This document shows positions 30,183 through 41,422 of a stretch of DNA of 64,000 nt, piece by piece. The notes below the pieces were generated by a model. It saw only the letters and a list, made by a program, of their open reading frames with translations. It was not told the origin of the DNA and searched no databases. The first letter of the stretch is position 1; every line of letters starts with the position of its first letter. Origin of the DNA: Siphlonurus alternatus (taxonomy: Eukaryota > Arthropoda > Insecta > Ephemeroptera > Siphlonuridae); NCBI GenBank assembly GCA_949825025.1, contig OX463780.1, forward strand, positions 32,096,979 to 32,160,978, given 5' to 3'. The translations under genes were made by a program, and so were the position numbers.

Positions 30183-30895
30183 TGAAACACAAATACATTT
30201 TGATGAAAATCACTAGAATTATGGCAGTACTGTGTGGTAGAGAAGTCAGAACTCAATGTTCACCTGCGCAACGCATTCAGACTTTCTTTGTTTACCTGTG
30301 CGATAAAGGAGAACATTGTGAGCTGCCTACTTTACCTACCACTATGTTCTCAATTTGTGTTCATAGATTTAAAGTAACAAAAAATTATGCATACCTAATA
30401 AGTAGTCAACCATCGAACTCTTGAAGGCCACATAACAAATCGAACTTTCAGCATATTAGAAAGTTCTGCAAACGGAAAATCAATTCAGCACTCAGGCTCC
30501 TCGTATTTCAAGTTCTTTATCCTGGAAGAAGTAAAGACAGGAATTATAAGCAGACAAGCTTTTGCAAAGGTGTAAAAAAATATACAGATCACGTTTTCAT
30601 TCTAATGGACTCATATATTTAGTTCATGATTTTATATTTTTTTCCCCTCTTCCCCCTTCCCCTCTCGATTGAAAAGTTTAAGTGGCATGCAGAAATTTAG
30701 CAAATGGGGGTTCTAATTTTATTATTTTGGATTACTTCTCCACCCTTTCAGTTACATTTATAAGAGATATAATAATAAATTAAGTAATTTTTTTTAATAA
30801 AATATAAGAAATAATTGCAGTTAAAGTCTACTACTATTGTATGATTAATCTGAATTACAAAGGCCACCATAATAATCTATGTTATTACTTTGATA

Positions 30896-33800
30896 TCACT
30901 CCTTGTGTTCCGGGAAGGTGCCCCTCACTCCGGCATTGATCAACTTGATGACGCTGAGAGTATGCTGAAGCTGGTACACGCCTCGCTCCAGAACGTCGTT
31001 CTTGGTCCGCAGCTCGTCCAGCTCCTGCAGCATTGCACCACCTGCATACCAGTTGTACAATATGATCAGTGATACAGTAACAGTAGCCTCTGAGCTGGAC
31101 TATGAGTAGACTGTGGCTGACAAGCAACATTTTGTATCGTTGTTACTGTACTTGAAAATCATTAGCAATTTCTATGTACTGTAACTAGGGTATATAGTAT
31201 ATAGGCATTATATCTTAAAATGCTTTAAATTCATATAAAAAAACTACATTTTCAGCACAGATATATTCAGCTAAAAACACATGACACAATCAGTAACATC
31301 CAATAACTGCTACTTTGAGTAATTTTGATTACCTACATATTACATGATATTTATCCCAGTTGGCTAATAGGTATTATCCTATCCCTCCCATGAATGTTGA
31401 ATTGCAACTGCCCCTTTAAAAGACCCAGCAAACTACATAGGGATTGGGTGGATCACTCTCCCCAAATGATATCGCATGGATCCTGCTGATGTGGCTGGAC
31501 TCACACTCTGGGTCGCTCTGTGAGGCCTGCTGCATAAGGAAGTGCATGGCCATGGCCTGCTGCTTGAGCAGCATGTCTTCCATTGTGTCCTCCTGGTAGA
31601 TCGGTGGCTCCATGGTCAGTGTGGACATCTCCTTCTCGTAACTGCTGTCGTCTTGCATACATGATGGAGAACTCAGGCTTGACACCACTGAGCTGGGGCC
31701 TGATATGCTCTGTTTAAACAGAAGAACACCAAGAGCAGACAATATTGGGACAAAAAGTGAAAAAAAAAAAAAAAAAAAAGAGAGAGAGAGAGATTTCACT
31801 GATTTTTGTTCCTCGGCTCTCGACCAAACCAACAAAAAACGCTTACAATAGTAGGTAGTTCTCTATTATTTTTTAACACACATAGAAAAGTCAATAGTGA
31901 AATATATAATACTACAGACACATGATGCATAATATTTAATATCACATTATAAAAAAAGTAATAATAATAATATACACTCAAATTCTTTATGTACGTACTG
32001 ACTTCTGAGACATATAAGGTTAATTGTGCAGCGAGTTTAATACAGTATTAAGATTAATAACCAATATGTGGGCATAATAATATCAGTGGCGTGCGGTGAC
32101 ATTTTAGACTAGTCAAGCAAATGAAGTAATGACACAGCGGAGGGGGCCCCGAGGGGCTAATACCCCGCCGGAGGTGCGATTTTTTTGAAAAAGGGGGCGT
32201 GGCACTCGAATTTTCATTACAGGAGATATACATAAATTATAATCATACAAACGCTCTCAATAAAATTGTTTCCTTAATGAGAAGCTTTAATATTGACGAC
32301 ACAATTCTCTCAGCCAATGAAAATCTAGCGCGCGAACTGCGCGCGACGACATGTTCTATCAAGCTTCCTATCCTTTAACCCAGCGGTACCTGGTTTTTAA
32401 TTTTTTTTCGGTGGTTCTTATGAAGGGCAAGATTAATAATTCATATGAGCCACGGGAAAGATCACTTTACACGACATAAAAAATATTCGAGATTTTGTGC
32501 AGCATAGAATTTGAATGAAAAAATAAATAAGATTTTTCTCCTAACAAACCTTATGGAGCGATGTCAGAATGCGGCGCTGCGGCATTTTTAAGTTGAAGCT
32601 TGTCATTAGCTAATTGCCGTAAATTTTTAATTTTTTTTATTCACTTTCGATCATGATCATTGATCATGGTGCATACAACTATGCATAATTATCTTTTTTT
32701 AGCTGTATATGCATTTAAATACCTTAACGGTGTACCTTTTTTTCATTCGGGAATAGGGCGGCCTGCACAAACGATTTACGTTTTTTCAGTTGTGTTTCTA
32801 GCGCCAAAATTTTTTTTGTAAAAGATTAGGAATAATATTTTCTTCTTGAAGTAATTCTGCCATTTTTATAATAAAAAAAATAAAAACGTAATCATCACGC
32901 TAAAGCAATTAAATTATAAGAATTAAATTGTACAAAACACTGAGATGAAGAATTTTTGTATGCATGGCAAATTAGTGCGTTTTTATAGTCCATTAATTAA
33001 ATAAAATATTGGAGAAAAGCACGAAAAAACACTTATAAAGAGCCACAAAAATCACGCACTGTATTGCTTATTATTAGTTTCCCGGAAACTAAAAACTAAA
33101 CTTTGATGAGTCACTCGCGCGTGGACCCTTAAATTTTGTCCCTGATTTTTATCATTTATGCGTCATCTATTGATACACTATTTAACCAGTTGGGCGTTCC
33201 GATTTCCCAGAGCCGCCATTGTACAAGCAGTGCTTGTACATTCCACAAGCTTCAGCATTTACCACCCCCTCCCCATACATTTCCTTATGAAGCTTTACGT
33301 TGGGTGGGTTTATTTACAAGCAACCAAAGTGATTGCTTATACTAGTAGAGGCGCTGCTATTGCAAGACAAAAAAAATAAATCTCCGATTTAAATGCGGCA
33401 AAATGCTGGCAAATTTAAAATTGTTAAGAGAGAAAAAAATGCTTGTCACGAAATTTATTTTCTTCTTCTTTCTCGGTAAATTTTAGGGCAAGCATTGCTT
33501 GCATTGCTTTTATGGACCGCACGCCCCTGAATAATATTTAGATTATTTAGGGTTTAAGAAAAGACCTCGTATAGCTTTGGCTTTGACTTAAAATCAAACA
33601 TACAGAACTTTATTTAAATTTTAGATTGGAGAAAGGCTTTTATTTAATTGAAAGATATTAATTAAGTTGTAATGACTCTGACATGCTCCCAATGGTTCTA
33701 AAAAAAAAAAAAGGATTATAATTGTTTGCAAACCATGGGACAAGAGAAGATTGTACCTGATTTCACCCAAGAGCACAAGAATAACATATAACGGTGCTAG

Positions 33801-34694
33801 TTACCATGCAGCAATACTCCTATTATAAATGGTGATTTTACCACAAGTTAACAAGTATATCAACAACTGTTCCATGTTGTTCCTCTTAACGGACAGGCAT
33901 TACTTAAAAATTCTTTGATTGCAAACAGCGAGCATGTTCTCACCTCACTTGGCAAGTTGGCTGCAATTGAGGCCAGCATTTGGAGTGCTGCATCCTCCTC
34001 TTCAGGGTTCTTGCGTCCTCCCAGGGCCAAGGTGACAAACATGTCATGCAGCTCATCATCCTCACACGAAGGTGGTGACACAGCCGCCAGAGACCTGACA
34101 TTGAAACCAAAATCAATACATATAGACAGCAATCATTATATTACAGTTTAGAGTGAACAGACTTTGTAAAATTTGTATATTATTTTTTAAAGAATTTAAA
34201 GACAAGGTTTATGATTTTTATTTGTTGTACATCAGTCAGCATTACTGAAAACTTTCCTCTCCAAGAGATAGAAATGGCATCAAAGTAACACAACAAACTT
34301 AGCAATAAAATGACACTATGTCATCGCTTGGCAATTAAAGGAAATTTTCAGGGGTGTTCAAGGAGTTTACTCTGTGACTTTGTTTAATAAACAATTGGAA
34401 AAAATAAGAAAATAAAGATAACGAAACTTACTTTAATAGTTTTTTCATTGGAGCTCTTTTCTTTTTCTTTTTTATTGCAGTAGCTTTATTTTGAAGCTTT
34501 GTATTGAAGGACACTCTCTTTATCTTGGTGCATGTTTGTTGTGTGGGTGGCATCTCTGGTGAGCAGTTCTTCTTGGTGCGAAAGCACGGGGAGAAGCCGC
34601 TATCTTTGGGCAGAGGTCTCTGAGAGCAAGAGGACAGCGACAAGTCGCTCTCATTGGTTGCAGGCTTCTTCACAGAACGAGAACGTAGGTCCAT
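30896..34694 (-). CDS. Unrecognised four-exon gene, probable basic nuclear protein
   Basis: I do not recognise the family. The exons are 34432-34694 (with an acceptor-like CAG just upstream of 34718, implying an untranslated first exon), 33944-34094, 31437-31709 and 30896-31024. Phases 2, 0, 0 agree, giving 271 residues and a TGA stop. The N-terminus (MDLRSRSVKK) is rich in Ser, Thr, Lys and Arg, with a KRVSFNTK segment and a KKKKKR run that looks like a nuclear localisation signal. Exon 2 encodes an acidic helical block (DDELHDMFVTLALGG, EEEDAALQMLASIAANLP). Exon 3 is Ser-, Met- and Gln-rich and acidic. The last exon (ELDELRTKNDVLERGVYQLQ) looks like a short coiled coil. For exon 4, an acceptor 12 bases upstream would break the frame, so GCTGCAG/GAG was chosen. 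The exons are GC-richer than the introns, supporting real coding sequence. The function is unknown. Confidence 0.65.
32084..33529. mobile_element. Non-autonomous hAT-type element with 8-bp target duplication
   Basis: The left end CAGTGGCGTGCGGT is matched by an inverted right end (CAGGGGCGTGCGGT when read inward). The element is flanked on both sides by a perfect 8-bp duplication, AATAATAT (32076-32083 and 33530-33537). Eight-base duplications and CAG-type termini are hallmarks of hAT transposons. At 1,446 bp it is too short and too disrupted to encode a transposase; two overlapping frames of about 70 codons near 33136-33379 have no recognisable domain. It lies in intron 2 of the minus-strand gene at 30896-34694. 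Confidence 0.88.
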
Positions 34695-34940
34695 GGTGCG
34701 AGATTCAAAATACTTCAACTGTGAAGGAAGAAAATTATAATTAAGCTTATATAGTACACGTGTGCACTGTACACACTGCTTAAACTTAAGGTTAACATGA
34801 GTATTAGTAATTTGTATTCACGAGTCCAAGGTCCGTCTCCTACCACATACCGGTCGCCTGCACTGCTATTCATCACAATCAATATTGAAGCAGGCACCTC
34901 TAGTCCCACTTGCTTGCTTGCTGGCTTTTTTATCTTTCTT

Positions 34941-35369
34941 TTAAAGGGGTACCAAAGTGAATGCTTTTTTTACATGTTCGGGAAGCTACGAATTATTCTG
35001 ATATCCTTGTGGCTCAATATTTTCATACAATGCCTAGTTATTTTACAATTAATTATTTAGTTTGAAAAGTGAGTTTGATGACCGTTGGTTGATTCAAGTC
35101 GGTGTGCGCTCCCGCAGCAGCCGCTGATACGACGAGAATCTCCCGCGAATCGGGGGAACCTCCTCCCGCCCCCTTCTTGTCGTATCACCGGCTGCTGCGG
35201 CCGCGGGGATGCTTGAATCAACCAACGGTTTTCAAACTCACTTTTCAAACTAAATAATTAATTGTAAAATAACTAGGCATTGTACGAACATATTGAGCCA
35301 CAGGGATATCAGAATAATTCGTAGCTGCCCGAATATGTAACAAAATTATTCACTTTGGTACCCCTTTAA
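34941..35369. mobile_element. MITE family E (long palindrome flanked by TTAA)
   Basis: TTAA at 34941-34944 and 35366-35369 flanks a palindrome of about 420 bp. The termini are AGGGGTACCAAAGTGAAT and its inverse. The arms are about 190 bp and over 90% complementary by eye, with a GC-rich centre at about 35100-35210. The TTAA duplication suggests piggyBac-type mobilisation. There is no transposase. Only this copy is seen in the window. Confidence 0.85.
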
Positions 35370-36090
35370 GTCAAAATAAAATGTAACATTGATAACACGA
35401 GAAAATATTGAAGAAGCCATTTTCTTTTGGGAGGACATGCCTGCTTTGATATTGTAAGAATAGCAGTGCAGGTGGACGATATGTGACAGGAGACAGACCT
35501 TAGACTCGTGAATACAAAGAACAATTTATGTTGACCTTTAGTTGAAGCAAAATGTACACTTTGCATTGTTGAGGAAGCCACTTTCGCCGCGGCGTACTGT
35601 ACATTCAATGTAGAGTGTACTGTATACAATGGATACACATGCTTAATCCAAACAGGTGATAAATTTTTAACTCTCCCAGAAAAAGAGCAACCATTTTTTT
35701 TCTATTTATAGTTTTGTGTATGTTAATAAATTTAATGGTAAGGAATAATAATAATAAGAGAGTCTAAATATATTCCCAGATCTGTTACATATACTGCATT
35801 TCAGTTTTTATTTTTCAAAATTCTTCTCATGTAAAGTATATTACAGAGTACAGTAATTACAGTATGTATAAAGTACAGTAGTATACAAAATATATATAAC
35901 TATATATATCGATATTGCAACATTTTGAAAAATTAAAAAGAAATATGCATACTTAGATTTGAGGAAACTCCACTGAATTTGACCAAATGAAAAAAATTAA
36001 CACCTGTTCTTTTATCTTGATTGCAGGCTATTTAAATGGAAAACTTCTCCTGTGTCCATACGTCCATACACTTGAAAGTACATAGTTTTA

Positions 36091-36258
36091 AAGGTTCCAT
36101 TTAATCTATTCATGTACTGTAAATCTGAAACTTTGCTGCATCATTTAGGAATTTTTCAACTTCTATAAAAGTGTAAGGTTCCATTTAATCTATTCATGTA
36201 CTGTAAATCTGAAACTTTTCTGTATAATTTAGGAATCATTCAACTTTCACGAAAGAAG
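36091..36258. repeat. Tandem duplication, 2 x 84 bp
   Basis: An 84-bp unit beginning AAGGTTCCATTTAATCTATT occurs at 36091 and again at 36175, with a few substitutions towards the end of the second copy. Confidence 0.9.
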
Positions 36259-36341
36259 CTTGCCGTAGAATCTTTGTGTTCTTACTCTGAGGTCGATCTG
36301 TATTAATAATCAGTTGAGCAGTCCGTGACTCAGTGCAGCTT

Positions 36342-37581
36342 CCCTGACTCCACGGCACAGTAGGGCACAATTGGGCACAGTTAAGGTTCACAGTTAGGTA
36401 ATCTGTAATGCCCATGAGTATCCAGTAGGGCACAGTGTTTATATTAGGTACCCCAGAGCATCCTAGCTTTCTAAACTTGGCGTAACTTGGCACATTGAAT
36501 ACACTCTTTGAAGTTGTATCGACTATGAACTAGAAGGGGCTTAAATGATGCTTTAATTGATATATATAATATCCAACTGATATTTTTTTTCATTAAATAA
36601 ACTACATTGGCAATATATCTAATTATTATCAAATTTATTTATTAATTTTGGACTTTGAAAAAATTTATACCCGGATGGTAGCGCCATCTGTTTCTAAAAA
36701 ATTGAAGTAAGAAAAAAAAAAAAGCAACATACAACATATGATATGGGTGTCATTGTCAACAAAAACAGAGATGCTGTCTCTTTTTTATTGGAAAAGTCTG
36801 CTTTGCAGTCTTTAAACAAGGTAAGAAATATATTAAAAAGTATATTGAAATAGCAAAGTTCTTTTTTTTCTAATAAATTGCTTCTTTTTTACAGTGATTA
36901 TTACAAATTCTAACATCATGAGAGGCCCTATCATAGCTTTTCTTTCTCCAGCCCAGCCCGCCCCCTTGAATTCTCTCTTTTCTTTCAACACTGAGGAAGT
37001 TATGCCCAGGCTAGCTACTTATGTGGTGAGTTAAATATTTACAAAATCTTTTCATATGTGTGTTATAATCTCATTTTCATAATTTTACAGGCAATGAATT
37101 CAACTCTGCTGCATGAAATGCTGATTAGTGGATTCTATCACCAGACATCATGGCCGCCAATATGCGGGATAGAGACAAAAGAGTTGCAGCTGCTAGCATC
37201 AATGTTTTAATTTTTTATGCTAGAGTACTCTGTTAATTACCATGATAAAATAAAAATATTTAAAAAACTACATTTTTTTAGTAATACGTTAACTTAATTA
37301 GCTTTAATGAAATGAAAAAATAAAAAATTAATAAGGAGAAGGGGCGGGGGAGAGCTACCAAGTCTAAACCATTGGTCGAACTGTGATTTTCACAGTTCGG
37401 CCATTTTGTGAGAATCACAGTTCAGCCAAGTGTCTTTGACTAGGTACCTCTGTGAATTTCACAATTGCGCCGAAGCACAAGGGGATTAACAACCGGGCTG
37501 CCAAGTTCAAATTACAATGTTAATAGAACACAAGATTGAACTTGGCACCTAACTGTGCCCAACTGTGCCGTGGAGTCAGGG
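36342..37581. mobile_element. Terminal-inverted-repeat element enclosing a small spliced-looking ORF
   Basis: The left terminus CCCTGACTCCACGGCACAGT is matched by the exact inverse ending at 37581 (ACTGTGCCGTGGAGTCAGGG). The arms continue imperfectly through further GGGCACAGTTAGG-type sequence, giving an element of about 1.24 kb. No clear target duplication is visible. A smaller repeat of CACAGTTCGGCC-like units, both orientations, lies inside at 37378-37427. The interior also holds the candidate exons at 36918-37210. The superfamily is not assignable from the sequence. Confidence 0.65.
36918..37210 (+). CDS. Candidate small spliced ORF inside a TIR element, unknown product
   Basis: Two exons can be joined in phase 0. 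The first is 36918-37025 (starts MRGPIIAFLSPAQP, ends at GTG/GTGAGT); the second is 37091-37210 (after TTTTACAG, reading AMNSTLLHEMLISGFYHQ to a TAA stop). This gives 75 residues across a 65-bp intron. A further short intron with canonical ends (36821-36894) lies just upstream, and the frame stays open through its junction back to about 36743, so the true start may be upstream. I recognise no family. Two consecutive short introns with good splice sites argue for a real transcript, but the ORF is short and enclosed by inverted repeats, so it may be a captured gene fragment. Confidence 0.3.
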
Positions 37582-37985
37582 TTAATTGAGAATCAAGAAT
37601 CAAAGTGACCAAGTGCACGAAAGCTGCTACCGGGTATACATATATTATATCAGCTAGCAACCTCTCTCAACACGTTGACGGCTGCGAAGAGTTGCATGGG
37701 TCTAAATACCATGGCATGCGTCAGATCATTGCAACGTTGTTCATTGAGTTAAGAGCAGGTCTCTTAGAAACGGTTTAATTGTTCGCTCAACCTATACCGT
37801 GCAATGATCCAGTGATAGTGTGCCTATGAGGAAAAACGGTTTTAAAAATATGCATATATGAATACTGTATAATATAATTTAAATCTACATGCGTGTAAGC
37901 TAGCAAGCTAAGTGATGTAAAACATATAATCTCAAATTGATTTAGCATACAGTACATCAAAATAAATACATAGTAATAATATCAG

Positions 37986-38404
37986 GTTGAGCGTGGCGCA
38001 GAGCATTGACCGGTTCTTGTTCGATCACCAAAGTCAAACAACATCAAACGTGTTTAGTACTTGGATGGGTGACCAATTCCAAGTAAAAGTTAGGTTGCTC
38101 CTTCCCTGGAGTAAATTCGTCTTGCTTTCCACCCAGTGCAGTGATATAATATGCACTTGTGTGTGGTTCCCCAGGCTTCGGACATCACTTAATGATTCAA
38201 TGATAAAAAGGAAAGACTCGATATCTGACTGTCCATCCTAACCAAGGTTTTTCATGGTTCCCTTAGTCTCACCTCAGTAAACATGCATATAATGCTGGAA
38301 CGCCTAACAGGCCATGGCCATATACCACCCTTTCCCTCCCTTATCTTAAATTATTACCCCGCCTTGAGCTCCAAGCTCATAGGACTGTACCCTTGTAAAA
38401 AAAA
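37986..38404 (+). mobile_element. 5S-rRNA-derived SINE (SINE3-like)
   Basis: The first ~110 bases resemble a diverged 5S rRNA. A GACCGGTTCTTGTTCGATCACC-like segment is followed at about 38052-38072 by TTAGTACTTGGATGGGTGAC, the conserved internal promoter region (box C area) of 5S genes. The downstream body contains a segment (CATGGTTCCCTTAG, then AATGCTGGAACGC and GGCCATGGCC) of the kind I recall from arthropod SINEs. The 3' end is TGTACCCTTGTAAAAAAAA. A 5S-headed SINE is transcribed by RNA polymerase III and mobilised by a LINE. Only one copy is in the window. Confidence 0.75.
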
Positions 38405-38899
38405 TCATAGTATAATTAGTGACTCCTAACTCGATCATAAGCCCCCTTTCACCTCCACCTTCTTTTCTTTCTGTCTTGCCACCTGGGCTACTGTGATAAA
38501 ATTATAAATAATAATTAAAGTATGCATACTATCATTTTTTATTTATAACGCAAAGAGTAAAACATGTTGAGATCAAAATCTTAGCGGTATACATACGAGA
38601 AATATCAAAAACACTTGGACAATAAACTTGCCCAGCCTGGATCGAATCCCCTCCACCACCATGCATCTGTTACGAATGTTATGATCTGTTTGGTTTCGTT
38701 TTTATGCCCACAAATGATACGTATTTCATGCAATATATCTAACTTTAGTATGTAAACTACGTACCAAACTTATATTAAAGCTTTCAGAGAGTCTGAAATT
38801 CACGAAAGCAGTTAAAATTTGGAACAGAAATACCAGCACATGTGAGAAACATGCTCTTTTAGCCTGCTTTTAGCTTTGCGCCAAAATGTATCAAAACAA

Positions 38900-39022
38900 T
38901 AGGCCTGTTCGTAAACCCTGCTCGGTGTACACTTTCTACACCCAATCGACCTTATGTCACATGTACATAAGGTCGATTGGGTGCAGAAAGTGTACACCGA
39001 GCAGGGTTTACGAACAGGCCTA
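38900..39022. mobile_element. MITE family A, near-perfect palindrome copy
   Basis: TA-flanked, with termini GGCCTGTTCGTAAACCCTGC and its exact inverse. The whole 123 bp is nearly a perfect palindrome through to a centre near TCACATGTACATA, so the single strand would fold into one long hairpin. The interior differs from copy 1 at 2782-2936, which keeps only the terminal part. Confidence 0.9.
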
Positions 39023-39148
39023 ATGAAAACTTGAAGAACGAAATAAAAATAGCGGTATTATGTTTAAAAATTAAAGCTAAAATTTCAGAGTCTCATCGGT
39101 CTCATCTGCTAAAATAATTATTTCATCTACAAAAAAAAAAATAATAAA

Positions 39149-39544
39149 TTAAGGTAGAGATAACGTCGAACAGCTGTTCGACGTAATCCCCTTTGATTAA
39201 CATGTAAACCTTAGCAAATTGACAAAAATTCTGAAATTTTTTTGAGAGGCAGATATTAGTGCCTAAAAGCCAGCATAGCAAAAGTTTCAAAAACATTTAA
39301 CGAGCCGATTTTTTTAAATTAATTTTTTAGTTTGGCTCTCCATGGGAAAGCCCTATGCTGAAAATTAAAAAAATTAATTAAAAAAATTCGGCTCGTTAAA
39401 TCGTTTTGAAATTTTTTCTATGGCTTTAAGGCACTAATATCTGCCTCTCAAAAAAATTTCAGAATTTTTGTCAATTTGCTAAGGTTTACATGTTAATCAA
39501 AGGGCATTACGTCAATCAGCTGTTCGGCGTTATCTCTACCTTAA
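39149..39544. mobile_element. MITE family F (long palindrome flanked by TTAA)
   Basis: TTAA at 39149-39152 and 39541-39544 bounds inverted arms starting GGTAGAGATAACGTCGAACA, each about 175 bp, around a central segment containing TTTGGCTCTCCATGGG. A strong small palindrome (CGTCGAACAGCTGTTCGACG) sits near the left end. No coding capacity. The TTAA flanks again suggest piggyBac-type mobilisation; the termini differ from families E and G. Confidence 0.87.
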
Positions 39545-39624
39545 ATAAATAAAACGATAAAATACTGGGTTCAAAATGCACGATATTAAAAAGTGATTTT
39601 TTCCCCATTTCGGATATCATATTT

Positions 39625-39945
39625 AATGGAGTATTGTCCTCAATTTTTTTTATTGCAGAAATGGATGGAGGGTGCAAAGTTATGCTACCCTGATTTTTTT
39701 CAGATTTTTTAGAGACCTGGAACTATTTTTAAAAAATTATTGAAAGTTCTTTTTGTGACGTCACGCGGCGGCAAGTCCTATCTTTTTCTTAAGGAGCGGC
39801 GTCTCGTGACGTCAGGAAAAGGACTTTCAATAATTTTTTAAAAATAGTTCTCGGGCTCTAAAAAATCTGAAAAAAATCAGGGTAGCATAACTCTGCACGC
39901 TCTATCCATTTCTGCAATAAAAAAAATTGAGGACAATACTCTATT
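39625..39945. mobile_element. MITE family D, copy 2
   Basis: Same palindrome as at 11740-12064, with termini AATGGAGTATTGTCCTCAA and the near-inverse ending CAATACTCTATT. The left TGACGTCA beside the loop is kept; on the right the site reads TGACGTCAGG. Confidence 0.9.
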
Positions 39946-40346
39946 GACTTTTATAATTAAAACCCCCATAATAATATAAAAAAATATAATATATAATTAT
40001 ACGATATAAATATTTATTTTGAGAGTTAATAATTCTAACATTTCTAACGTTGGTCGATAATGATATAATATATATACTCTTTCTCTTTCATATATTTTAA
40101 TACTTAATATATATAATTAGTATGAATTTCAGGTCATTAAAATCATTCTTATTTTTTCCAAACGCCGGCGGCACATTATAGACGCTGCATGCTGATATAT
40201 ATAATATCTCTGTTAATGTATAATCGATTATATGTATAATCGAAAGCATAAATATTATATACGTACGTCAGGGAACATGCACATGCAGTTATGGTATTCC
40301 CTGCGTACGTATTGCTCTTCTTCTAAAAATGATTTATTGTTTAATT

Positions 40347-40535
40347 TATTTAAACTGCAGCAGCTATATAGAGTACAATGAAATAAGTGAAGACGGCTCC
40401 GACGACGGACGCGAAGAACTCGAGCGAGAGGGTGAAGAAAGGACCTCCACATGCCACGAAGGAGCGGCGACAGTCGAGGGCCACCAGCTATAGATATAGC
40501 GCCGGCACGAGGGCGGCCAGGGCGGGGTGTGCTCG
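40347..40535 (-). pseudogene. Odorant-receptor last-exon pseudogene
   Basis: About 190 bp are clearly homologous to exon 4 of the four receptor genes, including the shared GC-rich core. It is disabled. A 6-bp insertion creates an in-frame TAG at 40488-40490 within the segment matching PALHLVALD. A 9-bp insertion lies further upstream in the frame. An 8-bp insertion (about 40364-40371) shifts the frame just before the terminal QFK, so the TY-hydrophobic-QF motif is lost. Homology stops abruptly at about 40535 with no acceptor site. With the segment at 41058-41254 it may be what remains of a fifth array member. Confidence 0.85.
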
Positions 40536-41057
40536 TTATACATATCATATTGCATATAATAATAATGACCGGGTGGGATCCACAGAATTAAGAAGCGACA
40601 AGAAAAATATATTTTAAAGGAGTCATTTCCTTTAACTATAAATTTGTGAGTCCAACGCATATATTTCATTAATTAGCATCACACTTCTCATTATAACAGA
40701 AGCAATTTTCCTTCATATAAAAATTAAAATGTACAAAATCACATCTCAGAGACGTTTTTATAATTATTATATTATGAATTTTAATTCTCTCATATTCTAT
40801 AAAATTATTTTAATCATCATGATCATTATATATATAGTGTATCATTTTTACTTTTGGTTATTAATATTAAAAAATTATATATGCATTGCAGCCATTGCAT
40901 GATTATACACTCATGATCATAATTGTATTTTCTTTGTACTTGCTTTTACATATAATTATAAATACTAATTTCAATGAATAATGTAGACACTGTAATTTAT
41001 GTTACTTATTTACCTAATGCAGGACATCTGACAGCAGTGTACATTTTTTGTTCAAAC

Positions 41058-41254
41058 CTAGCAAGAACGTGCTGATAGTTCATCCATGAGCCCAAGTCTA
41101 TAGTTTGCCAGCACCGTTCTTGGGACCCACATAAACAGCGTCGTGCATTGAGGAGTCGCAGCTCGTCACTGACGAAGTAAAACAGGCCGAGGAAAAGCGT
41201 GTCCTGACTCGTCATTTTCATGTAGGACAACGTGTCGCAAGAAAAAGCATGCAA
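41058..41254 (-). pseudogene. Truncated odorant-receptor exon 1 fragment
   Basis: An open segment of about 65 codons resembles the end of exon 1 of the receptor genes, closest in style to the gene at 53210-55724: FLGLFYFVSDELRLLN aligns with the conserved I(A/T)(D/E)(Q/E)L(R/K)(V/I)L region, and WMNYQHVLAR with WLQQQHALAR. It ends at AG/GT (GCTAG/GTTTGA) in phase 2, exactly where the other genes splice. No homologue of the preceding ~190 residues is found upstream, and no exon 2 or 3 between here and the exon-4 remnant at 40347-40535. I read it as a broken receptor gene; a diverged gene with exons I missed is possible. Confidence 0.65.
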
Positions 41255-41422
41255 TATTGAGCAAAGAAACTTCTCTGTTCCGTTGTTTTTTCTACATATA
41301 TTTTCAGAAATAGTATTGTTTTGAGTTAATTAAATTAAAAGACACGTAGTCGGTGGACCAAATGGACAAAAGTTGAATTGCTATAACAAGTGATAAAGGT
41401 ATATTAATAAAATGTATAATAC

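Noticed and set aside
37986..38100. Functional 5S rRNA gene
   Set aside because: Too diverged, the 5S part is incomplete, and it continues into a SINE body; called a SINE instead.
38640..38670. tRNA B-box-like GGATCGAATCCC
   Set aside because: No A box at the right distance and no cloverleaf can be formed; not a tRNA gene.
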